Below are positions 1 through 8,642 of a stretch of DNA of 64,000 nucleotides, piece after piece. The notes beneath the pieces were generated by a model that saw only the letters and a program-made list of their open reading frames with translations, searched no databases and had not been told where the DNA came from. The translations under genes and the position numbers were made by a program. Where the stretch lies: positions 62,001 to 126,000 of the forward strand of contig CAVPJC010000004.1 in assembly GCA_963705155.1 (NCBI GenBank). The letters are read 5' to 3'. This DNA comes from CAVPJC01 sp963705155 (GTDB lineage: Bacteria; Chloroflexota; Anaerolineae; Anaerolineales; UBA4823). How positions within the stretch are numbered: the first letter of the stretch is position 1; every line of letters starts with the position of its first letter.

Positions 1-1
1 T

Positions 2-484
2 GAGCAGCAAAGCCTGGCAGGCCAGCAAGAGCTGGAAAAACGTACGCAGGGCATCATCGCAGGTGTCCAGAAATCACTGCCCGATTTTCCGGAAGACAAA
101 ATAATTCGATTTGAAGGCGGGGCGAACGTAGATGCAGCAGCAGAAGCGGTTGCCACCACCCTAGAAGCGCATCCGGAAGCCACCCGTATCCTGATCGGCA
201 TGCTGGGCGACAGCAACGCGGTGGCAGCGTTGAACTATGCCGAATCGGCCAAACGCGATGTACTGGCGGCGGGCATTGGTGGGGACGAGGTCGGGATTAA
301 CGCTCTGCGAACCGGCAAACCTGCCGGGTTTGTTGGTTCGACGTTGTTCCGGCCCGAGAGGTACGGTTACGATCTTATCCCACTGGGGTGCGACTTGCTC
401 TCTGGAAAACAAATTCCACCAGAGGTATTTATCACGCATGTGTTCCTGACTGCTGCAAACCTGGACGAGTTCTATCCTGAATAA
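2..484 (+). CDS. Ribose-type ABC transporter substrate-binding protein, C-terminal part
   Basis: The gene enters from the left edge; the reading frame is open from base 2 and stops at TAA 482-484. The visible 160 residues look like the second lobe of a periplasmic sugar-binding protein of the Peripla_BP_4 (RbsB-like) type: a 'GILIGMLGD' -like strand (RILIGMLGDSNAVAAL), then a Gly-rich segment (AAGIGGDEVGINAL) and a terminal sugar-site lobe. The following genes are the matching ATPase and permease, so it should be the extracytoplasmic receptor of that importer. The signal peptide and first lobe lie outside the window. The ligand cannot be told; the neighbours (RpiB, sugar epimerase, SDR) suggest a pentose, tetrose or polyol. 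Confidence 0.85.
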   Translation, partial: EQQSLAGQQELEKRTQGIIAGVQKSLPDFPEDKIIRFEGGANVDAAAEAVATTLEAHPEATRILIGMLGDSNAVAALNYAESAKRDVLAAGIGGDEVGINALRTGKPAGFVGSTLFRPERYGYDLIPLGCDLLSGKQIPPEVFITHVFLTAANLDEFYPE

Positions 485-503
485 CCGGTCGTAAGAAAAG
501 AAA

Positions 504-526
504 GGGGGCTGTACCCTACAGCCCCC
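504..526 (+). other. Perfect hairpin between binding protein and ATPase genes
   Basis: Arms of 10 bp (504-513 GGGGGCTGTA and 517-526 TACAGCCCCC) enclose a CCC loop. No T-tract follows, so it is not a classical terminator. Its place between the receptor gene and the ATPase gene fits a 3' mRNA-stabilising or partial-attenuation hairpin that keeps receptor expression above that of the membrane parts. A similar hairpin sits at the same junction at 29379-29408. Confidence 0.6.
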
Positions 527-549
527 ACATACTCAATGAAGAGGCGACA

Positions 550-2070
550 ATGGAGTCTGCGGTAATTCTGGCAACCGTTGGATTGGTGAAGATATTTCCA
601 GGTGTTCGAGCCCTGGACAATGTTGATTTCGAGTTAAAGAGGGGCGAGATCCACGCCGTCCTGGGTGAAAACGGGGCTGGAAAGTCAACCTTGATCAAGA
701 TCCTGGGAGGTGTGTACAAACCTGATGCAGGGGAAATCCTTGTGGAAGGTAAAAACACTGTTATTTCGTCACCGCGGGCGGCACAATTGTTCGGGATTCG
801 TGTCATTCACCAGGAGCTGAATCTGCTGCCTCAGATGAGCGTTGCTGAGAATATCTTTTTAGGCAATCTTCCCAATGGAAAGCTGCCGGGCAGTCTTGAT
901 TGGAAGGCGCTGCGAGCCAAAGCAAAAGAGATCCTTGAATATTTTCATACAGAGATTGACCCTAACACAAAAGCGAGCGCTCTGGCTCCTGGCGAGCAGC
1001 AGTTGGTGGAGATCGCCCAGGCCTTGACTTCAGATATCAAGATCCTGATCATGGATGAACCGAGCGCTGCATTGAACGAAAAAGAGACAGAAAATCTCTT
1101 TGTATTGCTCAAACGTATGAGCGCTGAGGGTATTGGCATTATCTATATCACTCACAAGATAAACGAGGTATTTGAGATCGCGGATCGTGTCACCGTTTTG
1201 CGCGATGGCAAGAAAGTAAACACTGTTAATGTAGCCGATACCGTTCCTGCAGAGCTGGTCCAGATGATGGTGGGCCGCACGCTTGACGAAATGTATCCGC
1301 GCAACAGGATCGAAGCGGGCGAGGTGCTATTAGAAACTCGCAACCTGACCGGGAATGGGTTGAAAAATATCAACCTGAAGCTGCGGGCAGGTGAGGTTCT
1401 GGGAATTTACGGCTTACTCGGCTCCGGGCGTACCCGCCTGGCAAACGCTCTATTCGGTGCTTTCCCTGTTTCTTCAGGGGAAATTTTCGTCCACGGCGAG
1501 AAGGTTAAAATTACCTCACCGCACCTGGCAAAAAAATTCGGTCTGGGCTATGTGCCGTCGGAACGTAAGGCCGAAGCGCTGATCATGCCGCTTTCACTGC
1601 GCAAGAATCTGACCATCGGGAGTTTATCAAAATACACACGCAATCTATTCTTTATCGATGAAACCAGCGAGAAAGCCAGCTGCGCCGGTTGGATAAAAAC
1701 ATTAGAGATCCGATCTCCATCACAAGAAGTCAACATTGGCAGCTTGAGCGGAGGCAATCAGCAAAAGGTCATTTTCTCCCGGTGGCTGGATACCCAGGCA
1801 AAAATCATGGTACTCAACAAGCCCACTCGCGGCGTGGATGTGGGCGCTAAAATAGAGATTTACAAACTGATCGATGATCTTTGCCAAAAAGGGCATGCGA
1901 TTCTGATGTTTTCTTCGGAAATGCCCGAGTTGCTGGCGATTTCCGACCGCATCATGGTTATGAGCGCCGGGCGTATTACCGGTGAATTCTCTTTCACCGA
2001 AGCCAAACAAGAGAAGTTGATGGAATGTGCGCTTGCAGGAATGGATAAGGCCGAAGCATCAAGCCCATAG
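550..2070 (+). CDS. Ribose/galactose-type ABC transporter ATP-binding protein (two NBDs)
   Basis: This 506-residue protein has the double nucleotide-binding layout of RbsA/MglA. NBD1 carries Walker A GENGAGKST (about residues 39-47) and Walker B LIMDEPSA (D169, E170). NBD2 has the usual degenerate P-loop GLLGSGRTR and a good signature LSGGNQQKV (from residue 399). Oddly, the NBD2 Walker B reads VLNKPTRGVD (N423, K424) where family members have LDEPTRG, so both the Mg-binding Asp and the catalytic Glu are replaced. In this family NBD2 normally holds the competent site, so transport activity is uncertain. The start at 550 has AGAGG upstream. The gene follows its binding protein and overlaps or abuts the permease gene. 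Confidence 0.92.
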   Translation: MESAVILATVGLVKIFPGVRALDNVDFELKRGEIHAVLGENGAGKSTLIKILGGVYKPDAGEILVEGKNTVISSPRAAQLFGIRVIHQELNLLPQMSVAENIFLGNLPNGKLPGSLDWKALRAKAKEILEYFHTEIDPNTKASALAPGEQQLVEIAQALTSDIKILIMDEPSAALNEKETENLFVLLKRMSAEGIGIIYITHKINEVFEIADRVTVLRDGKKVNTVNVADTVPAELVQMMVGRTLDEMYPRNRIEAGEVLLETRNLTGNGLKNINLKLRAGEVLGIYGLLGSGRTRLANALFGAFPVSSGEIFVHGEKVKITSPHLAKKFGLGYVPSERKAEALIMPLSLRKNLTIGSLSKYTRNLFFIDETSEKASCAGWIKTLEIRSPSQEVNIGSLSGGNQQKVIFSRWLDTQAKIMVLNKPTRGVDVGAKIEIYKLIDDLCQKGHAILMFSSEMPELLAISDRIMVMSAGRITGEFSFTEAKQEKLMECALAGMDKAEASSP

Positions 2071-2108
2071 TGTATGAGCCGACAAGCACAGTTATAAGGA
2101 AGGTTTCC

Positions 2109-3113
2109 GTGAGATCAATAGAAACGCCTGATAGTCTGAAACAGACCGGGTCAAGAAAATCCTTCGCGGATATTCTCAAACCGTTATTATCCAAAGAGGG
2201 TTTCGCCTTATTGTTGGCGTATATCTTATTACTGGCTGTCTTTACGACAACCTCGCCTCACTTCCTCAATCTGCGCAATTTAATGAATATTGGCCGCGCA
2301 GTGGCGATCATGGGGGTCGTCTCCACCGGGGTTACGGTTGGCTTAATCGGCGGCGTATTTGATTTATCCATCGCTTCGGTTGCCGACCTGAGCACCGTGG
2401 TTACCAGTCTGGTGCATTTGAATTTTGGTCTCCACCCGATCCTGGCTATGTTGGTAGGTCTAATGACGGGGCTGGTATGCGGGCTGATCAACGGCACTTT
2501 AGTCACCAGGCTGCGCATCAATCCAATCATCGGCACGCTGGCGACAGCCGGTGTGTACCGCGGTATCGCTTTCCTGCTTACGGGAGGTACTTCCCACGCC
2601 ATCAACAGCGATGGCTTCCGCTGGCTGGGTCGTTCCCAGGTTCTGGGCATTCCTTCGGCGATCGTGGTCATGGCTGTGGTGATGTTATTGGCGCACACCA
2701 TGCTGCGCTATTCAAAGTTTGGCCGCAATACTTATGCAGTTGGAGGCAACCCGCTTGCCAGCCGGCTGGCAGGGATCAATGTGGACCGCCACCGGCTGGG
2801 TCTGTTCGTGGTCGTGGCAGTATCAGCCTCCCTGGGTGGTTTGATCATGCTTTCCAAGATTGGTACAATGATCCCCAACGCCAATGCTGGCACCGAGCTG
2901 GATATGATTGCGGCTGCCATCCTGGGAGGCACGGCGTTAGCGGGTGGTGGAGGTACAATTCAGGGTACACTCATGGGTGTACTGATCCTGGGCACGCTGA
3001 GAAACGGTCTGGTGATGAACAATGTCAATGCTTACTGGCAGCAGATTGCCAGCGGTATCGCGCTAACCATCGCCGTGGCGATCGACATGCTCCGCACCGG
3101 CGGCTATCGCTGA
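2109..3113 (+). CDS. Ribose-type ABC transporter permease (RbsC-like)
   Basis: A hydrophobic protein of the BPD_transp_2 family with about eight to ten membrane segments; the conserved cytoplasmic region GGNPLASRLAGINV and the late ILGGTALAGGGGTIQGT motif are typical of RbsC. I choose GTG at 2109 because a strong AAGGAAGG lies 5 bases before it; the same frame opens earlier at GTG 2070, overlapping the ATPase stop codon, but has no ribosome site there. It should form the membrane channel with the preceding ATPase. Substrate unknown. Confidence 0.9.
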   Translation: MRSIETPDSLKQTGSRKSFADILKPLLSKEGFALLLAYILLLAVFTTTSPHFLNLRNLMNIGRAVAIMGVVSTGVTVGLIGGVFDLSIASVADLSTVVTSLVHLNFGLHPILAMLVGLMTGLVCGLINGTLVTRLRINPIIGTLATAGVYRGIAFLLTGGTSHAINSDGFRWLGRSQVLGIPSAIVVMAVVMLLAHTMLRYSKFGRNTYAVGGNPLASRLAGINVDRHRLGLFVVVAVSASLGGLIMLSKIGTMIPNANAGTELDMIAAAILGGTALAGGGGTIQGTLMGVLILGTLRNGLVMNNVNAYWQQIASGIALTIAVAIDMLRTGGYR

Positions 3114-3180
3114 CAAATCCGAACCCTTAGCGCCGGTAAAGGTAAACCGAAATGGCGCTACGACAAGCCTGGAGGAGTAG

Positions 3181-3978
3181 ATGATGAAATCTTTGAATGT
3201 TCACGGACGGTACTACCAATTGCATCCCCCTGAGCGGTACAAGGGAGCTGTAGAAGAAGACTTCGAGGTGAATTTCGACCGGTCGGCTTTTCTGGTTGTC
3301 GATATCTATGGACACGGCTTTCCAAAAACCGACAAATCGAAAAATCACCCAAGCTTTACCGATGAGATGAACAAACCCTGGGATGACATCACATTGAATT
3401 TCATCCGACCCGCTCTTGAAGCGGCGCGTCAGGCAGGCATGCCAGTGGTATATGCTCATAATTCCGCTCCGAATATCGAAATCAACCGTTCACAATTTGG
3501 GAAAGTGATGGGCAGGTCATTACAATCTGATATGCAGCATCTGCTCAGCGAGCGACCCGGCCTGGTAGATCCCAATGAATACATCACCAGCGAAGGAGCA
3601 CACCTGCTGGATATCTCGCCCGCGGTAGCGCCAAAGCCAGGCGATTATTTTATCCGGAAACACTTCTACAGCGGATTTAAGGATACCCGGCTGGACACCC
3701 TGCTTCGCAACCTGGATATACGGACGCTGTTCTCCGCGGGTTTCGATGCCAGTGTCTGCCTGCTATGCACAATCATAGACGCCTGGGAGCTTAATTATGA
3801 GGTTGTCTTGCTGCGTGACGCAGTGCGAGCCATGGAGATCCCCGAGGACATTGAGATAGGTTATTCTTTTACCGATCGGATGATTAAGTGGATAGAAGCC
3901 ATGATTGGTCATTCGATCACCACACAGCAATTTGTGGATTTGATGGCGATGGTAAATCAAAAGGCCAGTGTTTATTGA
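3181..3978 (+). CDS. Isochorismatase-family cysteine hydrolase
   Basis: A 265-residue protein of the isochorismatase/nicotinamidase-like hydrolase fold. The catalytic triad can be read: Asp in FLVVDIYG, Lys in YFIRKHFYSGF, and Cys in AGFDASVCLLC, with the usual Asn/Asp-rich loop between. Relatives cleave C-N bonds in substrates such as N-carbamoylsarcosine, ureidoacrylate, biuret or nicotinamide. A strong GGAGGAG at 3171-3177 precedes ATG 3181 (a second ATG at 3184 is also possible). It lies downstream of the transporter and upstream of a GntR regulator. True isochorismatase activity is unlikely; an amidase or carbamoyl hydrolase is more likely. Confidence 0.85.
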   Translation: MMKSLNVHGRYYQLHPPERYKGAVEEDFEVNFDRSAFLVVDIYGHGFPKTDKSKNHPSFTDEMNKPWDDITLNFIRPALEAARQAGMPVVYAHNSAPNIEINRSQFGKVMGRSLQSDMQHLLSERPGLVDPNEYITSEGAHLLDISPAVAPKPGDYFIRKHFYSGFKDTRLDTLLRNLDIRTLFSAGFDASVCLLCTIIDAWELNYEVVLLRDAVRAMEIPEDIEIGYSFTDRMIKWIEAMIGHSITTQQFVDLMAMVNQKASVY

Positions 3979-4013
3979 TTTTACCTGTATGTTATGGGAA
4001 AGGATGGCAGGCT

Positions 4014-4722
4014 GTGCCAGTAGAAATCGAACTCATTAGATGCAAGAGTTTTTCGAGATCGGATTGAGCAAGCAATCCTGACATCGTTGAGCAATGGCGA
4101 CTTGAAACCCGGTGATCAGGTCAATGAGGCTGAGATTGCCCGTCAGGCTGGGATCAGCCGGGGGCCGATACGCGAAGCGATCCAGCACCTGGTCGGGGAA
4201 GAGATCCTGGTCTCCTACCCCCACCGGGGGACATTTGTTGCCGAATGGACCGAGAAAGATATTCGCGAAGTCTACAGCGTTCGCGCCCTGCTTGAAGGCT
4301 ATGCAGCTCGTTTAGCTGTTCAAAACATGACGGCCGAAGAGATGTCAGAACTCAATGCGATTATCGAAGAGATGGTCCAAAAAGCGCATGAAGGTGATGA
4401 AGCCAGCGTATTTGAAAGTGATTTGCTGTTCCATCTGCGCGCCTATGAATTTTCAAGACATGAACTGCTCTGCAGGTTGTTGAGCAAGCTGCGCCGCCGG
4501 ATTTATATTTTCATTAAGCTCGATGCAGATACCACTCCCAGCCTGGTAAATTACGCAGAGAACCATTACTTGCTCCTGGATAGCCTGCGGTCAGGGAACC
4601 CAGATCGGGCAGAAGCTGTTTTTCGAGAGCATCTCGAGGCAGTAGGCGAAGTGCTGGCGGAACGCCATAAGAACAAAATGCTTGAGAAGCAGAACATGAG
4701 TGAGAACAAGAACGGGAGATAA
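4014..4722 (+). CDS. GntR/FadR-type (FCD) transcriptional regulator, N-terminal frameshift
   Basis: The main frame opens at TTG 4087, but GntR-like sequence is already present before it (DARVFRDRIEQAILTSLSNG from 4039). A GTG at 4014 begins VPVEIELI in another frame, and removing one A near 4037 joins the two into an ordinary GntR N-terminus. The winged helix follows (EIARQAGISRGPIREAIQHL), then an all-helical FCD effector domain with metal-ligand-type residues (EGYAARLA, DLLFHLRA, NHYLLLDSL). It probably senses a small organic acid or sugar acid and controls the surrounding catabolic genes. The stop overlaps nothing; the next gene starts 4 bases on. The frameshift may be a sequence error. 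Confidence 0.8.
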
Positions 4723-4726
4723 CGGA

Positions 4727-5875
4727 ATGGTGATGACCGGGCGGGAGTGCGTCTTAGCCGCGCTCGAACATGAAGAACCAGAGCGCCTCCCAGTTGATTT
4801 TGGGGGCCGGCACACGACCGTCCACATCAAAGCCCACCAGCGGTTAAAAGAATACCTGAAAATCCCCCCGAGAGAAGAACTTTTCAGACAATTCTGGCTG
4901 CAGACCGTTGAGGTAGACCCTCGTTTGAATGAAGTCTTAGGCGGGGATGTGGCTGCTTTCTGTACCGGGAAACCTGAAGCCTGGGATTTACATATCAGCT
5001 CAGACAGCACGTTCTTTGACGAGTGGGGCGCCGGTTATTTCATGCCAGAAGATGGTCATTATTACGATTACCATTCTCACCCTCTGGCGCAGGCGAAGAC
5101 ACGGGCTGATCTGGAAAGTTATCGTTGGCCGGACCCCACAGATCCGGGCAGATTTTCTGGCTTGCGCGAGGCCGTCAAAAAAGTGTATGATCAGGGGCAA
5201 AAGGCGATTATGCTAACCGTTGCTCCAGCCGGGTCGTGGGAGCACACCTGGACCCTGCGCGGCCCACAGCAGGCCTTCCTGGACCTGATCGAAAACCGCG
5301 ATCTGTATGAAGAGATTCTTGAAAGGACGGTTGTATTCCAAATCGCGCAATGGAAACGGGCACTGGAAGAAACTGGCGACATGGTGGATATTGCTACTCT
5401 AAGCGACGATCTTGGCACACAGCACGGCCCGATGATGTCTGTAAAAATGTACCGGGAGATTTTTAAGCCGCGCTTGATCCGTATCATTGAAACCATCCAC
5501 CGCAATTCCAAGGCAAAAGTCTACATCCATACAGATGGTTCTGTATACGCCTTCCTTCCCGATTTGATCGAGGCTGGCATCGAAATTATCAACCCTGTTC
5601 AGAAAGAATGTAAAGACATGGAGCCAGCAAAACTCAAGCGGGATTTCGGCAAGCATCTGACTTTCTGGGGCGCATCTGTGCGCACGAATGTGCTGGAATT
5701 CGGGACTCCGGAAGAGATCCGCGCAGAAGCGCGCGAGACGATCCGCCAGCTTGGGCCGGGCGGTGGCTATGTGTTTGCCCCCATTCACAACATCCAGCCC
5801 GGTGTGCCACCAGAAAATATCGTTGCGCTTTTTGAGACAGCGCGCCAGTTCGGCAAATATCCCATTCAGGCATAA
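4727..5875 (+). CDS. Uroporphyrinogen-decarboxylase-family protein (methyltransferase-like)
   Basis: About 382 residues with the URO-D TIM-barrel fold. The C-terminal half reads like corrinoid-linked methyltransferases such as MtaA/MtbA/CmuA: YIHTDGSVYAFLPDLIEAG, then FGKHLTFWGASV and the closing GGGYVFAPIHNIQPGVPPEN. It lacks the Arg-rich substrate loop I would expect in a haem-pathway decarboxylase, and no haem genes are near. I choose ATG 4727, 9 bases after GGGAG. A second member follows directly, so the two may form a heterodimer or have related substrates. No corrinoid protein is visible in the window, so a methyl-transfer role is inference. Confidence 0.82.
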   Translation: MVMTGRECVLAALEHEEPERLPVDFGGRHTTVHIKAHQRLKEYLKIPPREELFRQFWLQTVEVDPRLNEVLGGDVAAFCTGKPEAWDLHISSDSTFFDEWGAGYFMPEDGHYYDYHSHPLAQAKTRADLESYRWPDPTDPGRFSGLREAVKKVYDQGQKAIMLTVAPAGSWEHTWTLRGPQQAFLDLIENRDLYEEILERTVVFQIAQWKRALEETGDMVDIATLSDDLGTQHGPMMSVKMYREIFKPRLIRIIETIHRNSKAKVYIHTDGSVYAFLPDLIEAGIEIINPVQKECKDMEPAKLKRDFGKHLTFWGASVRTNVLEFGTPEEIRAEARETIRQLGPGGGYVFAPIHNIQPGVPPENIVALFETARQFGKYPIQA

Positions 5876-5884
5876 GGGGGTCAT

Positions 5885-7130
5885 ATGGATGGGAAAACAA
5901 GAGTAAAGCTGGCGATGGCGCACCAGGAGCCAGACCGGGTGCCGCTGTTTGAGGCTGCTTTTTCGAGTAAGCTGGCTTCCCAAATACTGGGGCGAACTGT
6001 GTACCTGCCGTCCAACGGCGGAATTTCCTTCCGGCATTTTCTCCAATCCCAGATGCTCGGGCAATCCACTGCCACTCAGGCTGCGATTTAAGCTGGGAAA
6101 GATGCGATCGAGCTGTATGCTTCGCTGGGTATCGATATGATCCGGGTACGTGTCACTGATTTCCTGACGCCGGTGGATTTTGGTTATGGGAATTATGGCG
6201 CAAATTTCCTTTTCGATGTGGAAATTGAGGAGCTTGAAGAAAACCGCTGGCGCATCACCGGGCAAGAAGGTTTCTGGTCAGAACATATCTACGAGACGGA
6301 GACCGACTCGATGATGTGTGTCGACCACCCCATCCTGAGGGGAGGAATTGCAGAGTTCCGGCGGTGGGTAGAGTTATTGGAAGAGATGCCTGTGGATGTT
6401 CCACCCCAGGCCGAGTCGGGAATGGCAGGAGTGCGTGCTGCGGTTTCGGCTGCGAAAGAGAAGGGGATTTTTGTCCTGGGTTGGGGCGATGTCGCTTATC
6501 CAGGATCGTCGCCATATCTACCCCTGTTTCTGACCGCCATGATCACAGACCCGCTTCTGATCCAACGCTATATGGAGATCACCACTGCTGGAGCCTTAAG
6601 CTTCGTGCGCGCCCAGATCGAGGCCGGGGTAGATGGCATTATCGGTGGAAATGATTGGTGCTTTAAAATCTGGGCCGATGTTTTCTCCCGCCAATTTCAG
6701 GACATTTTTTGTGCCCCACCTGCGCCAAATCGTGGAGCTATGCCATGCCTATGGTGTGCCGTATATAAAACACCTGGATGGAAATACCACAAAGCTGCTG
6801 GATATGCTGGTTAACGAAGTTGGCATTGATGCCCATCACCCGATTGAACCGTATGCCGGGATGGATATCTTTTCGCTAAAAAAGCAGTACGGCGACCGAA
6901 TCACTTTGATGGGAAACCTGGATTGTGGTGAGTTGTTGTCGAATGGCACCCCGCATCAAGTTGAGGAGCAGGCGCTGGCTTTATTGAGGGCAGTCTCTGC
7001 GGGCGGAGGATATATCTTTAGCTCCAGCAATTCGATCCATGATGGCGTAAAACTCGAAAACCTTTACGCCATGCTCGATGCAGTAAAAAATTTTGGTAAA
7101 TACCCTGTATTAAACCGGCTGTCAGCTTGA
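5885..7130 (+). pseudogene. Second URO-D-family protein, broken by an in-frame stop and a frameshift
   Basis: The gene starts at ATG 5885 after GGGGG and reads as a paralogue of its neighbour. An in-frame TAA at 6089-6091 interrupts it; the same frame continues as AGKDAIELYASLGIDMIRV, so this is a codon substitution (AAA or CAA to TAA would explain it). A second lesion at about 6668-6671 is one extra A in a run of four: deleting it joins GNDWCFK to SGPMFSPANF. The rest is intact to GGYIFSSSNSIHDGVKLEN and TGA 7130. Repaired length is about 415 residues. Two different lesions make it either a young pseudogene or poorly determined sequence. Confidence 0.75.
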
Positions 7131-7183
7131 GATGGTCATTTTCGTATGAGCGATTCAGGGTCGGGAAAGATCACCAGCTGCGG

Positions 7184-7206
7184 CACCCAGGAAGATAGCC
7201 TGGGTG
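7184..7206 (+). other. Intergenic hairpin
   Basis: CACCCAGG (7184-7191) and CCTGGGTG (7199-7206) pair perfectly around a 7-base loop between the second URO-D gene and the deacetylase-like gene. No T-run follows. A 44-codon frame from ATG 7146 crosses it but shows no family features and I do not call it. Confidence 0.4.
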
Positions 7207-7276
7207 GGCAATTTATGGTCGTGAAGAAAACCGGGGAGCGGAGAGTGCGGCAAAAATGGCTTGCGGAGAACCGCAA

Positions 7277-8185
7277 ATGATTGTTTATTGCGCGGTTAGC
7301 ATCGACGGAGACCTGCGCCTGGGCGGTCCAGGCCTGCAGAAAGTTGGAGTGCTGGCCATGCGCCAGGTGCATACTGACCTGAGCATGCTGGGGTCTACGA
7401 GCTGGTTGATCAATGAGCACGATTTTCACTGGACGGAGCTGCATCCCGAAATACTTCTCCAGTTGGCTGATAGTGGTGAGTGTATCGGCTTGCACGATCA
7501 CCTGGATACCCATTTTCTTGAGAATGAATCGGAAGACCGGCTCTTTGAATTTCTATCAACATCCCGCCGGCAAATAAAAGATTTTTACCTGCGCAATGGC
7601 CGAGAGATAGCGCTATCAGTCCACCGCAACGGCTGCGCCCAGCAGGGGACGAAGATTTACCGCACCTTGAGTGGGTTGGGATACACGATCCTGAGCGATG
7701 TCTGGCCAGGGATGAAGTGGCATTCCAGGATGATCCCGATCGAGCACCCCATCCAACCCTGGAAATGTCTGTCTGAAAATGATCCCGGGTCTATTCTCAC
7801 CGACAACAGGTATATCCCTCAGGATGCTTTTCCCTGGCGGCACGATGCAGATAACTGGCTGGATGTTAATAGCCGGGTTGGACATTTCCTGCATGTTCCG
7901 ATTACCTGCCTACCCTGGATAGATCAGGAGCGGGTTAAGAACGCCATCAACCCCTCACGAGAACAGGTGTTCCTGGTCATCGATACCCATCCTTACGATC
8001 TGCAAGATCCTGAAACGGGGAAGGTTTCAGCAGAGCGGGTAGAGAAATACCGCAATTCATTAGAGTGGGTGCGGGATATCTACAAAGCAATCTTTGTCCG
8101 CATCGATCAAATCCCGGGGTTGATTTCAATCCACCCCGAAAATGAAGCACAGGAGCGAGTGTATGAAAATTGCAATCGGCGCTGA
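7277..8185 (+). CDS. Polysaccharide-deacetylase-like (NodB-fold) protein
   Basis: About 302 residues with features of a divergent NodB/CE4 deacetylase-like barrel: first strand MIVYCAVSIDGDL carries the likely metal Asp, HPEILLQLADSG and ECIGLHDHLDTH give the His-containing second motif, and HRNGCAQQGTKIYRTLSGLGY resembles motif 3/4. A late FLVIDTHPYDLQDPETG gives a final His/Asp. I choose ATG 7277, 7 bases after GGAGA, rather than the earlier GTG/ATG in the same frame, because the first beta strand begins there. Its end overlaps rpiB by 23 bases. The substrate is unknown; the catabolic context favours an intracellular carbohydrate or N-acyl hydrolase over a cell-wall enzyme. Confidence 0.6.
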   Translation: MIVYCAVSIDGDLRLGGPGLQKVGVLAMRQVHTDLSMLGSTSWLINEHDFHWTELHPEILLQLADSGECIGLHDHLDTHFLENESEDRLFEFLSTSRRQIKDFYLRNGREIALSVHRNGCAQQGTKIYRTLSGLGYTILSDVWPGMKWHSRMIPIEHPIQPWKCLSENDPGSILTDNRYIPQDAFPWRHDADNWLDVNSRVGHFLHVPITCLPWIDQERVKNAINPSREQVFLVIDTHPYDLQDPETGKVSAERVEKYRNSLEWVRDIYKAIFVRIDQIPGLISIHPENEAQERVYENCNRR

Positions 8186-8642
8186 TTGGGTTGGTTACGA
8201 ACATAAAGAGGCCCTGACCGGGTATCTCCAAAAGTTGGGGCATGAAGTTGTGGATATGGGTGGGTATTCGGAAGAATTGAACGATTACCCGGATTACGCG
8301 GAAAAAGTTGGCCGCGCTGTGACGGAAAACCAGGTCGATTGTGGTGTACTTATTTGCGGTACCGGGATTGGTATGTCAATTGCTGCCAATAAGATCCCGG
8401 GGGTAAGGGCAGCCCTGTGTCACGATGCGTTTACAACGGCGCGCAGCCGCGGGCATAACGATGCCAACATCCTCGTAATGGGCGCCCAGGTTGTCAGCGT
8501 TCCTCACGCCGAGGAATTAATTGCGGTTTGGCTCAACACCGACTATACAGGCGGCAGGCATGCGCCCAGGTTGAATAAAATTTGTATCCTGGAAGAAAAA
8601 GTACACTCGTCAAAGTTCGATCAGCCTGCAGACAGCGAATGA
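8163..8642 (+). CDS. rpiB: RpiB/LacAB-family sugar-phosphate isomerase
   Basis: A 159-residue protein of the RpiB fold. The active-site Cys lies in VLICGTGIGMSIAANK; the phosphate-binding and ring-opening residues sit in DYPDYAEKV and ARSRGHNDANIL; the C-terminus has GGRHAPRLNKI. Family members interconvert ribose 5-P/ribulose 5-P, allose/allulose 6-P, galactose/tagatose 6-P subunits, or tetrulose 4-P. ATG 8163 lies inside the end of the upstream gene; the stop overlaps the next start as ATGA. In company with an epimerase and an SDR this may be a catabolic rather than a pentose-phosphate-pathway copy. Confidence 0.9.
   Translation: MKIAIGADWVGYEHKEALTGYLQKLGHEVVDMGGYSEELNDYPDYAEKVGRAVTENQVDCGVLICGTGIGMSIAANKIPGVRAALCHDAFTTARSRGHNDANILVMGAQVVSVPHAEELIAVWLNTDYTGGRHAPRLNKICILEEKVHSSKFDQPADSE

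Noticed and set aside
7146..7280. A 44-codon frame before the deacetylase-like gene
   Set aside because: It has no clear ribosome site or recognisable domain, crosses a hairpin, and the downstream gene has its own good start at 7277.
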